The position numbers and the translations under genes were made by a program. 64,000 nt of DNA from Sphingomonas sp. BK580 (lineage in GTDB: Bacteria; Pseudomonadota; Alphaproteobacteria; Sphingomonadales; Sphingomonadaceae), in contig NZ_JACIAY010000012.1 in NCBI RefSeq assembly GCF_014194975.1, positions 62,001-126,000 of the forward strand, read 5' to 3'. The notes beneath the pieces are model-generated. The model was not told the DNA's origin, did not search any database, and saw nothing but the letters and a program-made list of their open reading frames with translations. This document shows, in pieces, positions 1 through 11,612 of this stretch. Every line of letters starts with the position of its first letter. Positions within the stretch are counted from its first letter, which is position 1.

Positions 1-1
1 C

Positions 2-442
2 GTCGATCCCGACACCGCGCGCCACATCCTGGTGGTGGAGGACAGCGACGAGGTGCTCGCGATCGCGCGCGAGATCCTCGAGAGCGCGGGCTATCACGTC
101 TCCACCGCGGCCAACGGCGAGCAGGCGCTGCGACTGTTCGAGGAGATCCACCCGCGGGATCGAGTCGACCTGCTGTTCACCGACCTGGTGATGCCGGGCG
201 GGATGAACGGGCTGGTGCTGGCCGACGCGGTGGTCGAGCGCGACGCGTCGGTCTCGGTGCTGATGACGACCGGCTACAACGAGGAGCTGGTGATCAACGG
301 CCCGCGCGCGCGCGCCACCGACGTGCTCAGCAAGCCCTATCGCCGCGCCGAGCTGCTCGACCGCGTGAGTCAGGCGCTCAACCGCCGCGGCGAGCACGGC
401 GCGCGGCGACGGCGCTCGGACTTCGGTGCCGCGCAGGTCTGA
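2..442 (+). CDS. Response-regulator receiver domain, C-terminal end of a protein cut by the window edge
   Basis: The frame is open from base 2, so this is the tail of a longer protein, probably a hybrid histidine kinase. The 146 visible residues form one receiver domain. An acidic cluster (VVEDSDE) lies near residue 12, the phospho-acceptor Asp is near residue 61 in FTDLVMPGG, and the conserved Lys is in LSKPYRR. The wording around the Asp is typical of C-terminal receivers fused to PAS-type sensor kinases in alphaproteobacteria; that fusion is inferred, because the kinase is outside the window. The last ~15 residues are Arg-rich and probably disordered. A stand-alone response regulator starting at the GTG at 32 is less likely, since coding continues upstream. 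Confidence 0.85.
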   Translation, partial: VDPDTARHILVVEDSDEVLAIAREILESAGYHVSTAANGEQALRLFEEIHPRDRVDLLFTDLVMPGGMNGLVLADAVVERDASVSVLMTTGYNEELVINGPRARATDVLSKPYRRAELLDRVSQALNRRGEHGARRRRSDFGAAQV

Positions 443-467
443 CCCGCGCGGCGCCGCAGTCGCGGGC

Positions 468-481
468 TTGATCGTGATCAA
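468..481. promoter_or_regulatory. Perfect FNR/FixK-type box
   Basis: TTGAT-CGTG-ATCAA is an exact match to the Crp/Fnr-family consensus TTGAT-N4-ATCAA. It lies between the receiver-domain gene (stop at 442) and the GGDEF/EAL gene (start at 700). It is AT-rich in very GC-rich DNA. Control of the c-di-GMP gene by an Fnr/FixK-like protein is an inference; I see no convincing -10 element at the expected distance. Confidence 0.55.
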
Positions 482-507
482 TATAGTGGCGCATTTCGAC
501 CGTTACG

Positions 508-537
508 CCGCCCGCCGGCCGCGCCGACCGCGGGCGG
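508..537 (+). terminator. GC-rich hairpin after the receiver-domain gene
   Basis: CCGCCCGC (508-515) pairs with GCGGGCGG (530-537) around a 14-nt loop. No T-run follows. It may end transcription of the upstream gene or form part of the leader of the downstream gene. Confidence 0.35.
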
Positions 538-592
538 GGTTGGTATAAACGGCTTAACGCTGAGCGTTCAGGATGAGGCTTGCTTTGGTTGC

Positions 593-611
593 TTCACGGA
601 AAGTCCGTGAA
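593..611. promoter_or_regulatory. Perfect inverted repeat upstream of the GGDEF/EAL gene
   Basis: TTCACGGA-AAG-TCCGTGAA has 8-bp arms with a 3-bp centre and lies about 90 bp before the chosen start codon. It could be an operator or an RNA hairpin in the leader. The sequence alone does not say which. Confidence 0.3.
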
Positions 612-699
612 ATCCTGTAAATTACTCATTTCGACGAGATGCGGGCCGAACGGCCGCGGCGCTATTGGTTTCGTAAACTGTTGCTGGCACGAATCGCCC

Positions 700-3230
700 A
701 TGAACGCGGCTTCGTCCCTCCATGCCAAGCGCGAGCGCGAGCGACTCGGGGCGCTCGCGCGACTCCAGACCCTCGACGCGCTGGCGGAGCCGATCTTCGC
801 GCAGGTCACGCGCGTCGCCGCGCTGGTGATGGGCGTGCCGTACAGCGCGGTGACGCTGCTCGACCAGCACCACGCGCGGTTCACGTCGCATTTCGGCCTC
901 CCCTCGTGCGAGCTGCCGCGTGACGACCCGCTCTGTGCGCATACCTTGGCCTCGACCGAGCTGATGGAGGTGCTCGACCTCGCCGGAGACCCGCGCTTCG
1001 TCGATCACCCGATGGTGGCGGAGCATCCCGGGCTGCGCTTCTACGCCGGCGCCCCGCTGGTCACGTCGGACGGGCATCATCTCGGCTCGCTCAGCGTGCT
1101 CGATTCACGTCGCCGCGCGCGCCTGTCGCTCACCGAGCGCGAGGCGCTGATCGCGCTCGCGCAGATCGCGGTGGAGCTGATCGAGACGCGGCTGGCCCGG
1201 TCCGCCGGCGAGATCGCGCGGCAGATGGTCGAGAGCGCGCCGGTGGCGGTGCTGTACGCCGACATCGCGGGGAAGATCATCTACGCCAACGCGCTCGCCG
1301 CGGCGATGCTGGGCACGCATCCGCTCGAGCTGATCGGCTGCCCGGCCGAGTCGCTGCTGCCGCACTGGCACGAGGAGGTGGCGACGCTCGCGCAGGACAC
1401 CGGCGCCAGCACGCATCACGCCAGCGAGGCGCGGCACGCCGCGGGGTGGACGATCCCGGTCGAGCTGACGCTGTCGAGCTGCAAGCTCGGCGAGCAGATC
1501 GGCGGTTATGGCATCGTCATGCGCGACGAGAGCGCGCAGCGCGCGCTGGAGCGCGAGAATGCCGAAGCGCACGCCTTCCTGGACACGATCATCGACCATC
1601 TGCCCGCGATGCTGTTCGTCAAGGACAGCGCGACGGGCCGCTACCTGCTGACCAACCGTGCCGGCGAGGAGCTGATGGGGCGGCCGCGCGAGGAGATGAT
1701 CGGGCGCACCGCGCGCGAGCTCTATCCCGCGTGCGGCACCGCCTACGAGGAGCAGGACCGCGCCGCGCTGGCGAGCCCCAGTTCGGAGCAGCGCTTCGAG
1801 AATGAGTTCACCCGCCCCGACGGGCGTCGGGTGAGTCTGCGCACCACGCGGATCGTGCTCGACGGCCCCGACCGGCCCGCGCAATATCTGCTCGGCCTGT
1901 CGGAGGACGTCACCGAGGTGCGTCGCGCCGAGGCGGAGATCCTGCGGCTGGCGCATTTCGACTCGCTGACCGGGCTGGTCAACCGCCACAGCTACGTCGA
2001 CCGGCTCAACGAGTTGATGGTCTCGGGCACCGAGCTGGCGCTGCTCGCGATCGATCTCGATCGTTTCAAGGCGGTCAACGACCAGTTCGGCCATGTCACC
2101 GGCGACGTCGTGCTCGCCGCGGTGGGCGAGCGGTTGCAGGCGCAATCGAGCCGACCGACCTGGTCGCGCGCGTCGGCGGCGACGAGTTCATCGTGCTGGT
2201 AGTCGGCGACTCCCCGGCCGCGCGCGCGCGCGCCGTGGCCGAGGCGGTGATCGCGGCGATGGCGCAGCCGTTCCCCGCGCCGATGGGCACCGCGCATGTC
2301 GGCGCCAGCGTCGGCATCGTGCTGGCCCCGACTCATGCCACCTCCACCTCCGAGCTGCGCCACTGCGGCGACGTCGCCTTGTATCAGGCGAAGAGCAGCG
2401 GGCGCGGCACGATCTGCTTCTACCACCCGTCGATGGACGCGGCGGCGCGCGACCGTCGCGCGCTCGAGCTCGACCTGCGCGCGGCGATGGAGCGCGGCGA
2501 GATCACGCTGCTGTACCAGCCGGTGCTCCGGGTCGACACCGGCGCGATGGCGAGCGCCGAGGCGCTGGCGCGCTGGACTCATCCCACCCGCGGCCCGATC
2601 CGCCCCGACCTGTTCATCGCCATCGCCGAGGAGAGCGGGCTGATCGTCCCGCTCGGCCGCATGCTGCTGCGCCAGGCCTGCATCGACGCCGCCACCTGGC
2701 CCGAGCATCTGGGCGTGGCGGTCAATCTCTCGCCGGTGCAGTTCCACGCCGGCGACGTCTACGACACGGTGATCGCCGCGCTGGCGGACAGCGGGCTGCC
2801 GCCGCACCGGCTCAAGCTGGAGGTGACCGAGAACGTCGTGATGCACGACGTCGAGCGCACCTTCGTCGAGCTGGAGCGGCTGCGCGCTGCCGGCATCAAG
2901 ATCCTGATGGACGATTTCGGCACCGGCTATTCGTCGCTGAGCTATTTCGAGCGCTTCCCGTTCGACAAGGTGAAGATCGACCAGTCGTTCGTGCGCGGGC
3001 TCGACACGTCGCGCGCGGCGGGGGCGATCATCAAGGCGATCGTCGGCCTCGGCGAGGCGCTCGGCATGGCGATCGTCGCCGAGGGCGTGGAGACCTGCGC
3101 GCAGCGCGACGCCTTGGTGCTGGCGGGCTGTACCCATCTGCAGGGCTATCTGTTCAGCCGTCCGGTGAGTTCGGCCAGCATCGCCGCGCTGGGCGCCGCC
3201 GGCCCCGACGCGCGCGCGCTCGCCGCCTGA
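700..3230 (+). CDS. GAF-PAS-PAS-GGDEF-EAL c-di-GMP turnover protein, interrupted by a -1 frameshift near 2142
   Basis: Predicted cytoplasmic enzyme making and breaking cyclic di-GMP. Domains in order: GAF (about residues 20-150), PAS (173-285), PAS (292-405), GGDEF (from about 416), then EAL. The first frame runs into a stop at 2202. The next frame continues the GGDEF domain seamlessly from about 2142 (E-P-T-D-L-V-A-R-V-GGDEF), so one base appears lost near 2140-2147. With the frame restored, the GGDEF motif is intact. The EAL domain keeps EAL (2559-2567), VNLSP, EVTEN, DDFGTGYSSL, KIDQ and AEGVE, as expected for an active phosphodiesterase. The product-inhibition site RxxD reads ExxD. ATG 700 fits where the GAF homology begins; no good ribosome site precedes it. 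The frameshift may be a sequence error or real inactivation. Confidence 0.85.
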
Positions 3231-3316
3231 TCCCGCCACATCCGGTCGCGCCGGGCACGGCCGGTCGTGCGCGCCGCCTATGATGCGCTCAGGACCCGCC
3301 GCGCGGCGGGCAGGGG

Positions 3317-3817
3317 GTGCGAGTGGACGAGTGGGTTCGACCGTGGCGGCTATACGCGGACTTCGACGGGCGCGCCACGCGGCGCGATTATTGGTTCTTC
3401 CATCTCGGCGCGGCGGGCGCGGTGGTGGCGACGGCGACGCTGGCGCGACTGCCGGAGGACTCGCTCGCCTGGCTGATCGCGGCAATGCGGCTGGGTGAGA
3501 GCAACGCCGCCGCGCTGCTGCTGTTCGGGATCATGCTGATGCCGCTGGTGGCGCTGCCGGCCCTGCTGGTGCCGAGCCTGGCGGTGAGCGCGCGTCGGCT
3601 GCGCGACCTCGACCGCTCGCCGCGCTGGCTGCTGCTGCTGGCGCTGCCGTTCGGCGGCGTGGCGCTGCTCGCGCTGCTGGGGCTCGCGCGCGGGGTGGCG
3701 GTGGACGGTTCCGGCGCCGGCGCGGTCCGGTTCCGCCGGCGCGGACCATCGCGAGTACGCCGAGCGCGCGCGCCGTTCCGCCTGAGCCAAGACGACGGAG
3801 GAGGCGGTGCTACCTGA
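3317..3817 (+). CDS. DUF805 family inner-membrane protein
   Basis: The N-terminus (WVRPWRLYADFDGRATRRDYWFF) and the later RRLRDLDRSPRW element are the two signatures of DUF805, a family of small multi-pass membrane proteins of unknown function. Hydrophobic segments lie around residues 30-50, 58-90 and 100-125. The start could be GTG 3317 or GTG 3323; CAGGGGG just upstream suits 3323 better. The C-terminus is oddly Arg-rich. A neighbouring frame reads ADHREYAERARRSA and stops at 3783-3785, which looks more like a natural tail, so an indel near 3730 is possible but unproven. Confidence 0.7.
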   Translation: MRVDEWVRPWRLYADFDGRATRRDYWFFHLGAAGAVVATATLARLPEDSLAWLIAAMRLGESNAAALLLFGIMLMPLVALPALLVPSLAVSARRLRDLDRSPRWLLLLALPFGGVALLALLGLARGVAVDGSGAGAVRFRRRGPSRVRRARAPFRLSQDDGGGGAT

Positions 3818-3876
3818 TCCGCGCCACCGATCCGGACGCGGGCGCACCCGCGGGTGCGGCGGCGGACTGACCTAGC

Positions 3877-4827
3877 TCACGCCCCCGCGTCGGTGAGCCG
3901 CTCGAGCTGGTCGGGCGACAGCGACAGCGTCATGGCGCCGAGCAGCTCGTCGATCTGTCGTGCCGAGGTCGCGCTCGCGATCGGCGCGGTGACGCCGGGC
4001 TGCGCGATCAGCCAGGCGAGCGCGACCTGCGCCAGCGTCGCGCCCGCCTCGCCCGCGACCGAGTCGAGCGCGGCCAGCACGGCGGCGCCCTTGCCCTCGA
4101 GCAACTCGGCCACCTTCGCGCCGCGCACGCTCTGCGCGAGATCGTCGCGGCTGCGGTATTTGCCGGTGAGGAAGCCCGAGGCGAGGCCGTAATAGGGCAC
4201 CACGCCGATGTTCTCGGTGACGCAATAGTCCTGCAGCTCGCCCTCGTAGCGGTGGCGGCTCACGAGATTATATTCGGGCTGGAGCACCTGGTAATGCGGC
4301 AGCCCGGCGGCGCGCGCGCCCTCCACCGCCGACTTCAGCCGGGCGGCGTGGAAGTTCGAGGCGCCGAGCACGCGCACCTTGCCCGCCGCGACGAGCCGCG
4401 CGAAGGCCTCGGCGACCGCCTCCTGCGGCTGTGCCTCGTCGTCGCGATGCGCGAAATAGAGGTCGATCCGGTCGGTGCCGAGCCGCCGCAGCGACGCCTC
4501 GCACGCCGCCGCGATCCGCGCCGGTGCCAGCGCCTCGCCGCCCTCGCCGGGCAGCATGCCGACCTTGGTGGCGATCAGCACGCGATCGCGCTGGCCGCTG
4601 GCCCGCAGCCACTCGCCGATGATCGTCTCGGACTCGCCGCCCTGATGACCGTCGACCCAGGCGGAATAGACGTCGGCGGTATCGATCATCGTGCCCCCGC
4701 CCGCCACGAAGGCATCGAGCACCGCGAAGCTGGCGGCGCGGTCGGCGGTCCAGCCGAACACGTTGCCGCCCAGCACCAGCGGCGCGATCTTGAGGTCGGA
4801 GGCGCCGAGACGGCGGAGCTCGGTCAT
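3877..4827 (-). CDS. Aldo/keto reductase
   Basis: A 316-residue NAD(P)H-dependent oxidoreductase of the aldo/keto reductase superfamily, predicted to be a soluble TIM barrel acting on carbonyl compounds. The catalytic tetrad is visible: Asp49 and Tyr54 in DTADVY, Lys88 in ATKVG, and His127 in YFAHRDD. Length and motifs fit the YajO/Tas-like branch. The true substrate cannot be read from sequence. It is convergent with the DUF805 gene and is followed at a distance by no obvious partner. Confidence 0.9.
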   Translation of the reverse strand: MTELRRLGASDLKIAPLVLGGNVFGWTADRAASFAVLDAFVAGGGTMIDTADVYSAWVDGHQGGESETIIGEWLRASGQRDRVLIATKVGMLPGEGGEALAPARIAAACEASLRRLGTDRIDLYFAHRDDEAQPQEAVAEAFARLVAAGKVRVLGASNFHAARLKSAVEGARAAGLPHYQVLQPEYNLVSRHRYEGELQDYCVTENIGVVPYYGLASGFLTGKYRSRDDLAQSVRGAKVAELLEGKGAAVLAALDSVAGEAGATLAQVALAWLIAQPGVTAPIASATSARQIDELLGAMTLSLSPDQLERLTDAGA

Positions 4828-4849
4828 GCGGGTCTCTCCCCGAGGGTGA

Positions 4850-4879
4850 CCGCCGCCGCGCGTGCGGTCGCGGCGGCGG
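4850..4879 (-). terminator. Hairpin after the lipoprotein gene
   Basis: CCGCCGCCGCG (4850-4860) and CGCGGCGGCGG (4869-4879) form a perfect 11-bp stem with an 8-nt loop. It lies 17 bp beyond the stop of the lipoprotein gene and just before the aldo/keto reductase start on the same strand. There is no U-tract. Confidence 0.5.
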
Positions 4880-4895
4880 CGAGGGTCGGTCTGGC

Positions 4896-5222
4896 TCAGT
4901 TGTCGCGCAGCTTCTCGCCCGCGCGCACCATCGCGTTGCCGGTCGCGTCGGCGGCGCGGTCGCCGGTGTTGCTCAGCGCTGCGCCGGTGCGGTCGCCCGC
5001 GTTGCTGAGCGCGGCGCCGGTGCGATCGAGGCTGTTCTCGGCCGAGTTGAGCGCGCGGTCGGTCGCGGCGTCGACGTCGTCGACCGCGTTGGAGGTGGTG
5101 GCGGCGGTGTCGGCGGCCATCGTGTTCGCCGCCGCGGCGGACTGGTCCTGCGCCTTCTCGCTACAGGCCGCGAGGCCCAGCGCGGTGGTGGCGGCCAAGG
5201 CGGCGATCAGCGTGCGCTTCAT
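4896..5222 (-). CDS. Small lipoprotein with short internal repeats
   Basis: About 108 residues. The N-terminus MKRTLIAALAATTALGLAAC is a lipoprotein signal with lipobox LAAC, so the mature protein should be lipid-anchored at the cell envelope. The rest is Ala/Asp/Thr-rich and contains near-tandem copies of DRTGAALSN(A/T)G, likely amphipathic helix. ATG 5222 is preferred over ATG 5228 because GGGGAG is then 8 nt upstream rather than 2. No function can be assigned; similar small Ala-rich lipoproteins are common in sphingomonads. Confidence 0.75.
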   Translation of the reverse strand: MKRTLIAALAATTALGLAACSEKAQDQSAAAANTMAADTAATTSNAVDDVDAATDRALNSAENSLDRTGAALSNAGDRTGAALSNTGDRAADATGNAMVRAGEKLRDN

Positions 5223-5350
5223 GGACATGTCTCCCCTGTCGTTACGCCGGCACAATAGCCGGGGGTGGGGCGCGAACGCGGCAGCGGGGGGAAAGGGTCC
5301 AAGAGGGGCGGGGTAAGGCGGGCGCGCTGGGTGGAGGACGGAACTGACCT

Positions 5351-5452
5351 GCTCCCTCCCTTTCAGGGGAGGGCCGGTTGAGGCTTATCTACGAGCGCGG
5401 CGTCCGCGGAGAGCCCCCACCCCCGGCTCCTACCCTGAAGGGGAGGGGAGAT
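5351..5452. repeat. MITE-like dispersed repeat, copy 1
   Basis: The left end (CTCCCTCCCTTTCAGGGGAG) and the reverse complement of the right end (CCCCTCCCCTTCAGGGTAGG) match imperfectly as terminal inverted repeats about 100 bp apart. Related elements lie at 8627-8795 and 35194-35285. No open reading frame is carried. It lies upstream of the methionine operon promoter. Confidence 0.5.
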
Positions 5453-5485
5453 GTGGCCGCGTTCTCTGCTCCTCCCATCCATCGT

Positions 5486-5514
5486 TTGACCTCATATAAA
5501 GATATCTTTATATC
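5486..5514 (+). promoter_or_regulatory. Likely sigma-70-type promoter of the methionine operon
   Basis: TTGACC (5486-5491), a 17-bp spacer and TATATC (5509-5514) resemble -35 and -10 elements. Transcription would begin around 5521, only a few bases before the ATG at 5525, and no ribosome site precedes that ATG. This suggests a leaderless or near-leaderless mRNA. The operator at 5494-5513 covers the spacer and -10. Confidence 0.55.
5494..5513. promoter_or_regulatory. 20-bp perfect palindrome, probable SahR operator
   Basis: ATATAAAGATATCTTTATAT is identical to its own reverse complement. It overlaps the -10 of the promoter in front of the ArsR-family gene, so bound repressor would block RNA polymerase. 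SahR-type ArsR regulators of the S-adenosylmethionine cycle are reported to bind AT-rich palindromes of this general kind; the exact match to a published consensus was not checked. Confidence 0.75.
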
Positions 5515-5524
5515 TGCTCGCCGG

Positions 5525-6475
5525 ATGAAACACGCCCTCGCCATCTTCAGCGCGCTCGCCGACCCCTCGCGGCTGCGCATCGTCGCGCTGCTCGGCGCGA
5601 TGGAGCTGTCGGTGGGCGAGCTGGCGCAGGTGCTGGGGCAGAGCCAGCCGCGCGTGTCGCGCCACGTCAAGATCCTGTGCGACGCCGGTCTGGCCGAGCG
5701 GCGCAAGGAGGGCAGCTGGGTGTTCGTCGCGCTCGGCGACCGGGCGCGGCTCGCGCCCGTGCTCGCCGCGCTCGACTCGCTCGGCGTCACCGAGGAGGCC
5801 GCGGCGGATCTCGCGCGGCTGGCGGCGGTGCGCGCCGACCGCGCCGCCGCGGCGGCGGGCTGGTTCGAGGCGAACGCCGCCGAGTGGGACGCGATCCGCT
5901 CGCTCCACGTCGCCGAGGAGCAGGTGGAGGCGGCGATGCGCGACGTGCTCGCCGACGCGCCGCTCGGCCGGCTGATCGACATCGGCACCGGCACCGGGCG
6001 GATGATCGAGCTGTTCGCGCCCGCCGCCACGCACGCGCTGGGGATCGACAAGAGCAGCGAGATGCTGCGGCTCGCGCGCGCCAAGCTCGGCGAGCGCGGG
6101 CTCGCCAACGCCGAGCTGCGCCAGGCCGACCTCTACGCGCTGCCGCTCGGTGACGGCGCCGCGGACGTGGCGATCCTCCACCACGTGCTGCATTTCGCGC
6201 AGCAGCCCGGCGCCGCGATCGCCGAGGCGGCGCGCGTGCTGGCGACGGGCGGGCGGCTGCTGATCGCGGACTTCGCGCCGCACGACCGCGAGGAGCTGCG
6301 CGCGCGCGACGCGCACACGCGGCTGGGCTTCTCGGACGCGCAGATCGAGGGATGGTTCGCGGCGGCCGGGCTGCTGCCGGCGCGCACCGAGACGCTCGAG
6401 GGCGGCGAACTGACGGTGAAATTGTGGCTCGGCCGGAAGGCCGGCGAGCCGTGGCGAGAGGTGAAGGCGGCATGA
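5525..6475 (+). CDS. sahR: ArsR-family regulator fused to a SAM-dependent methyltransferase domain (SahR type)
   Basis: 316 residues. The N-terminal ~90 residues form an ArsR winged helix (ALADPSRLRIVALLG, then the recognition helix GQSQPRVSRHVKIL). The C-terminal half is a class I methyltransferase fold with the SAM/SAH-binding loop IDIGTGTGR. Regulators with this architecture next to metF and metH are known as SahR, which represses methionine-cycle genes and responds to S-adenosylhomocysteine. The gene overlaps metF by ATGA and sits just after a perfect palindrome, so it probably represses its own operon. ATG 5525 is chosen because the HTH homology starts there and the promoter lies immediately upstream. 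No ArsR metal-site cysteines are seen, in keeping with a non-metal ligand. Confidence 0.85.
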   Translation: MKHALAIFSALADPSRLRIVALLGAMELSVGELAQVLGQSQPRVSRHVKILCDAGLAERRKEGSWVFVALGDRARLAPVLAALDSLGVTEEAAADLARLAAVRADRAAAAAGWFEANAAEWDAIRSLHVAEEQVEAAMRDVLADAPLGRLIDIGTGTGRMIELFAPAATHALGIDKSSEMLRLARAKLGERGLANAELRQADLYALPLGDGAADVAILHHVLHFAQQPGAAIAEAARVLATGGRLLIADFAPHDREELRARDAHTRLGFSDAQIEGWFAAAGLLPARTETLEGGELTVKLWLGRKAGEPWREVKAA

Positions 6476-7413
6476 CATTCTCGGTCAACCAGCTCGAGGA
6501 GGCGCGCCGCGCGCTGGACGCGCCGCTCTACGCCGACGTCGGCGGCGACGTGGACGTCAGCTTCGAGTTCTCGCCGCCCAAGAGCGAGAAGTCGGAGGAG
6601 ACGCTGTGGCAGTCGATCGAGACGCTCTGCCCGCTCGGGCCGCGCTTCCTCTCGGTCACGTACGGCGCGGGCGGGTCGACGCGCGACCGCACCCACGCCA
6701 CGGTCGCGCGGATCGCGCGCGAGACCGCGGTGCCCGCCGCCGCGCACCTCACCTGCGTCGAGGCGACGCGCGAGGAGATCGACGCGGTCGCGCAGGAATA
6801 TTGGGCCGCGGGGGTGCGCCACATCGTCGCGCTGCGCGGCGACCCGCCCGCGGGGGCGGCGGACTACGCCCCGCACCCCGGCGGCTATGAGAATGCCGCC
6901 GCGCTGGTGGCGGGGCTGCGCCGGCTGCACCCGTTCGAGATCTCGGTGGCGGCCTATCCCGAGTGCCACCCCAGCTCGGCCGATCTCGCCGGCGACCTCG
7001 ACAATCTCAAGCGCAAGCTCGACGCCGGGGCGAACCGCGCGATCACGCAGTTCTTCTTCGAGGCGGAGACCTTCTTCCGCTACCGCGACGCCGCCGCGGC
7101 GGCCGGGATCGACGCCGAGATCGTCCCAGGCATCATGCCGATCGGCAGTTTCGCGGGCGTCCAGCGGATGGCGGCGATGTGCCGCACCGACGTGCCGGGC
7201 TGGCTGGTGCGGCTGTTCGACGGGCTCGACGACCTGCCCGCCGCGCGCCAGCTGGTGGCGGCGACGGTGGCGGCTGAGCTGTGCCGCAAGCTCTACGCCG
7301 GCGGGGTGAAGCAGCTCCACTTCTACACGATGAACAAGGCCGAGCTGAGCTACGCGATCTGCCATCTGTTGGGGGTGCGGGCGGCGCCGCGGCACGCGGC
7401 GGCGGCGGCGTGA
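6472..7413 (+). CDS. metF: 5,10-methylenetetrahydrofolate reductase
   Basis: 313 residues, the usual MetF length. It reduces methylene-THF to methyl-THF using FAD, supplying the methyl donor for methionine synthase. The family signature SFEFSPPKS lies near residue 24. FAD/folate-site elements YGAGGSTRDRT, HLTCVEAT, ALRGDPP, AAYPECHP and QFFFEAETF are all present. The start overlaps the sahR stop (ATGA), indicating translational coupling. The two methionine synthase genes follow, so the operon covers homocysteine remethylation. Confidence 0.97.
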   Translation: MTFSVNQLEEARRALDAPLYADVGGDVDVSFEFSPPKSEKSEETLWQSIETLCPLGPRFLSVTYGAGGSTRDRTHATVARIARETAVPAAAHLTCVEATREEIDAVAQEYWAAGVRHIVALRGDPPAGAADYAPHPGGYENAAALVAGLRRLHPFEISVAAYPECHPSSADLAGDLDNLKRKLDAGANRAITQFFFEAETFFRYRDAAAAAGIDAEIVPGIMPIGSFAGVQRMAAMCRTDVPGWLVRLFDGLDDLPAARQLVAATVAAELCRKLYAGGVKQLHFYTMNKAELSYAICHLLGVRAAPRHAAAAA

Positions 7414-7436
7414 GCGCAGCGCGGGCCGGCCTCTCA

Positions 7437-7535
7437 CCCGTCATCCCGGCGCAGGCCGGGATCCATGGTGCCGCGCGCGCCACGGCCACGGTGCACGCGG
7501 CCGGCTCGACCCCGGCCTTCGCCGGGGTGACGGAT
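7437..7535. repeat. REP-like paired palindromes inside the met operon
   Basis: Two palindromic arms, CATCCCGGCGCAGGCCGGGAT on the left (about 7442-7462) and CCCCGGCCTTCGCCGGGG on the right (about 7510-7527), sit in inverted orientation about 50 bp apart. The same paired layout occurs at 41356-41451 and 58215-58294. It fills most of the metF-metH gap and would be transcribed as strong hairpins. Confidence 0.5.
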
Positions 7536-7570
7536 GCTCTGTAAACGATGACGACCGGCAGGACCTTATC

Positions 7571-8617
7571 ATGACCCCACGTGACACCTTCCTCGCCGAG
7601 GCGGCGAAGCGGATCCTGATCACCGACGGCGCCTTCGGCACCGAGATCCAGAACTGGAAGCTCTCCGAGGCGGACTATGCCGGCGCGCTGACGCTGGGCC
7701 ACGACCAGAAGGGCAACAACGACATCCTCGCGCTGACCAAGCCCGAGGTTCCCGAGTCGATCCACCGCGCCTATTTCGAGGCCGGGGCGGACATCGCCGA
7801 GACCAACACCTTCTCCGCCAACCGCATCAGCCAGGCCGATTACGGCGCCGAAGGATTGGTGCGCGAGATCAACGTCGAGAGCGCGCGGCTCGCCCGCCGC
7901 CTCGCCGACGAGTTCCAGGCAAAGGATGGCCGCCCGCGCTTCGTCGCCGGCGCGATCGGGCCGACCAACAAGACGCTCTCGCTCAGCCCCGATGTCAACG
8001 ATCCCGGCTATCGCGAGATCGACTTCGACTATCTCAAGGACGTCTATCGCGAGCAGATCGACGCGCTGGTCGAGGGCGGCGCCGACTTCGTGCTGATCGA
8101 GACGGTGTTCGACACGCTCAACGCCAAGGCCGGGGTGATGGCGGCGATCGAGGCGGGCGAGGCGCTCGGGCGCGACCTGCCGATCATGCTGTCGATGACG
8201 CTCACCGATCTCTCCGGGCGCAACCTCTCGGGGCATACGGTGGAGGCGTTCTGGCACGCGATCCGGCACGCGCGGCCGCTGACGATCGGGCTCAACTGCT
8301 CGTTCGGCGCGGAGCAGCTGCGCCCGCACGTGCGCACGCTGAGCGCGATCTGCGACACGCTGATCATGGTCTATCCCAACGCCGGCCTGCCCAACGAGCT
8401 CGGCGCCTATGACGAGGCGCCCGCGACCACCGCGGGGCTGGTGGCGGAATGGGCCGAGGCGGGGCAGGTCAACGTGCTGGGCGGCTGCTGCGGCTCGACC
8501 CCGGCGCATATCGCCGCGATCGCCGAGCGCGTCCGCGGCGTCGCCCCGCGCGCGATCCCCGCGCCGCCGGTGCAGACGAGGCTCGCCGGGCTGGAGCCGT
8601 TCACCATGGCGGCGTGA
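7571..8617 (+). CDS. metH: Methionine synthase, homocysteine-binding subunit (N-terminal part of split MetH)
   Basis: 348 residues corresponding to the first domain of cobalamin-dependent MetH, a TIM barrel that binds and activates homocysteine through zinc. The expected three zinc cysteines are at residue 243 (GLNCSFG) and residues 306-307 (GGCCGS). The opening ITDGAFGTEIQ is typical of the domain. The protein stops where full-length MetH would continue, and the remaining domains are in the gene starting at 8809. Two-gene MetH is common in alphaproteobacteria, so this is a natural split, not a break. A stand-alone BHMT-like enzyme is less likely given the neighbour. Confidence 0.93.
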   Translation: MTPRDTFLAEAAKRILITDGAFGTEIQNWKLSEADYAGALTLGHDQKGNNDILALTKPEVPESIHRAYFEAGADIAETNTFSANRISQADYGAEGLVREINVESARLARRLADEFQAKDGRPRFVAGAIGPTNKTLSLSPDVNDPGYREIDFDYLKDVYREQIDALVEGGADFVLIETVFDTLNAKAGVMAAIEAGEALGRDLPIMLSMTLTDLSGRNLSGHTVEAFWHAIRHARPLTIGLNCSFGAEQLRPHVRTLSAICDTLIMVYPNAGLPNELGAYDEAPATTAGLVAEWAEAGQVNVLGGCCGSTPAHIAAIAERVRGVAPRAIPAPPVQTRLAGLEPFTMAA

Positions 8618-8626
8618 CGTACGGCG

Positions 8627-8795
8627 CTCCCTCCCCTTCAGGGGAGGGCCGGGGTGGGGCGTCGGCGTCTCACCGAGACCGGCGCGCCTGAGGAACCGCC
8701 CCAACCCAACCCAGCGGCAGGGTGGTTAGGCCCCCGGCCTAACCAAAAACACGCTGGGCGTGTTTTAACCTGCCGCTCCTGAAAGGGAGAGGGGC
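8627..8795. repeat. MITE-like dispersed repeat, copy 2, between the metH genes
   Basis: The left end includes the perfect hairpin CCCTCCCC-TTCA-GGGGAGGG (8629-8648). The right end (near 8771-8795) is an imperfect inverted copy containing CTCCTGAAAGGGAGAGGGG. The core holds a second small palindrome around TTAGGCCCCCGGCCTAA. It occupies the whole 191-bp gap between the two halves of methionine synthase. Confidence 0.55.
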
Positions 8796-8808
8796 TAGAG
8801 AGAACATC

Positions 8809-11502
<2,694 letters not shown>

Positions 11503-11612
11503 GGCGGAATGACCGGTTGATGAAATAATCTGGCCGGGGCGCGAGCGACGGTCCGCCCTCTTCCTATCCTGACTCAAGCCGCCGCACGCGGGCAAGGGAA
11601 AGGAGACCGAAG

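Noticed and set aside
2130-2210. Programmed -1 ribosomal frameshift in the GGDEF gene
   Set aside because: There is no slippery heptamer followed by a pseudoknot-like structure, and two other genes in the window show the same kind of single-base loss.
7414-7570. Riboswitch (SAM, SAH or cobalamin) in front of the metH genes
   Set aside because: The gap is explained by inverted REP-like arms; no B12-box or SAM-riboswitch core is visible.
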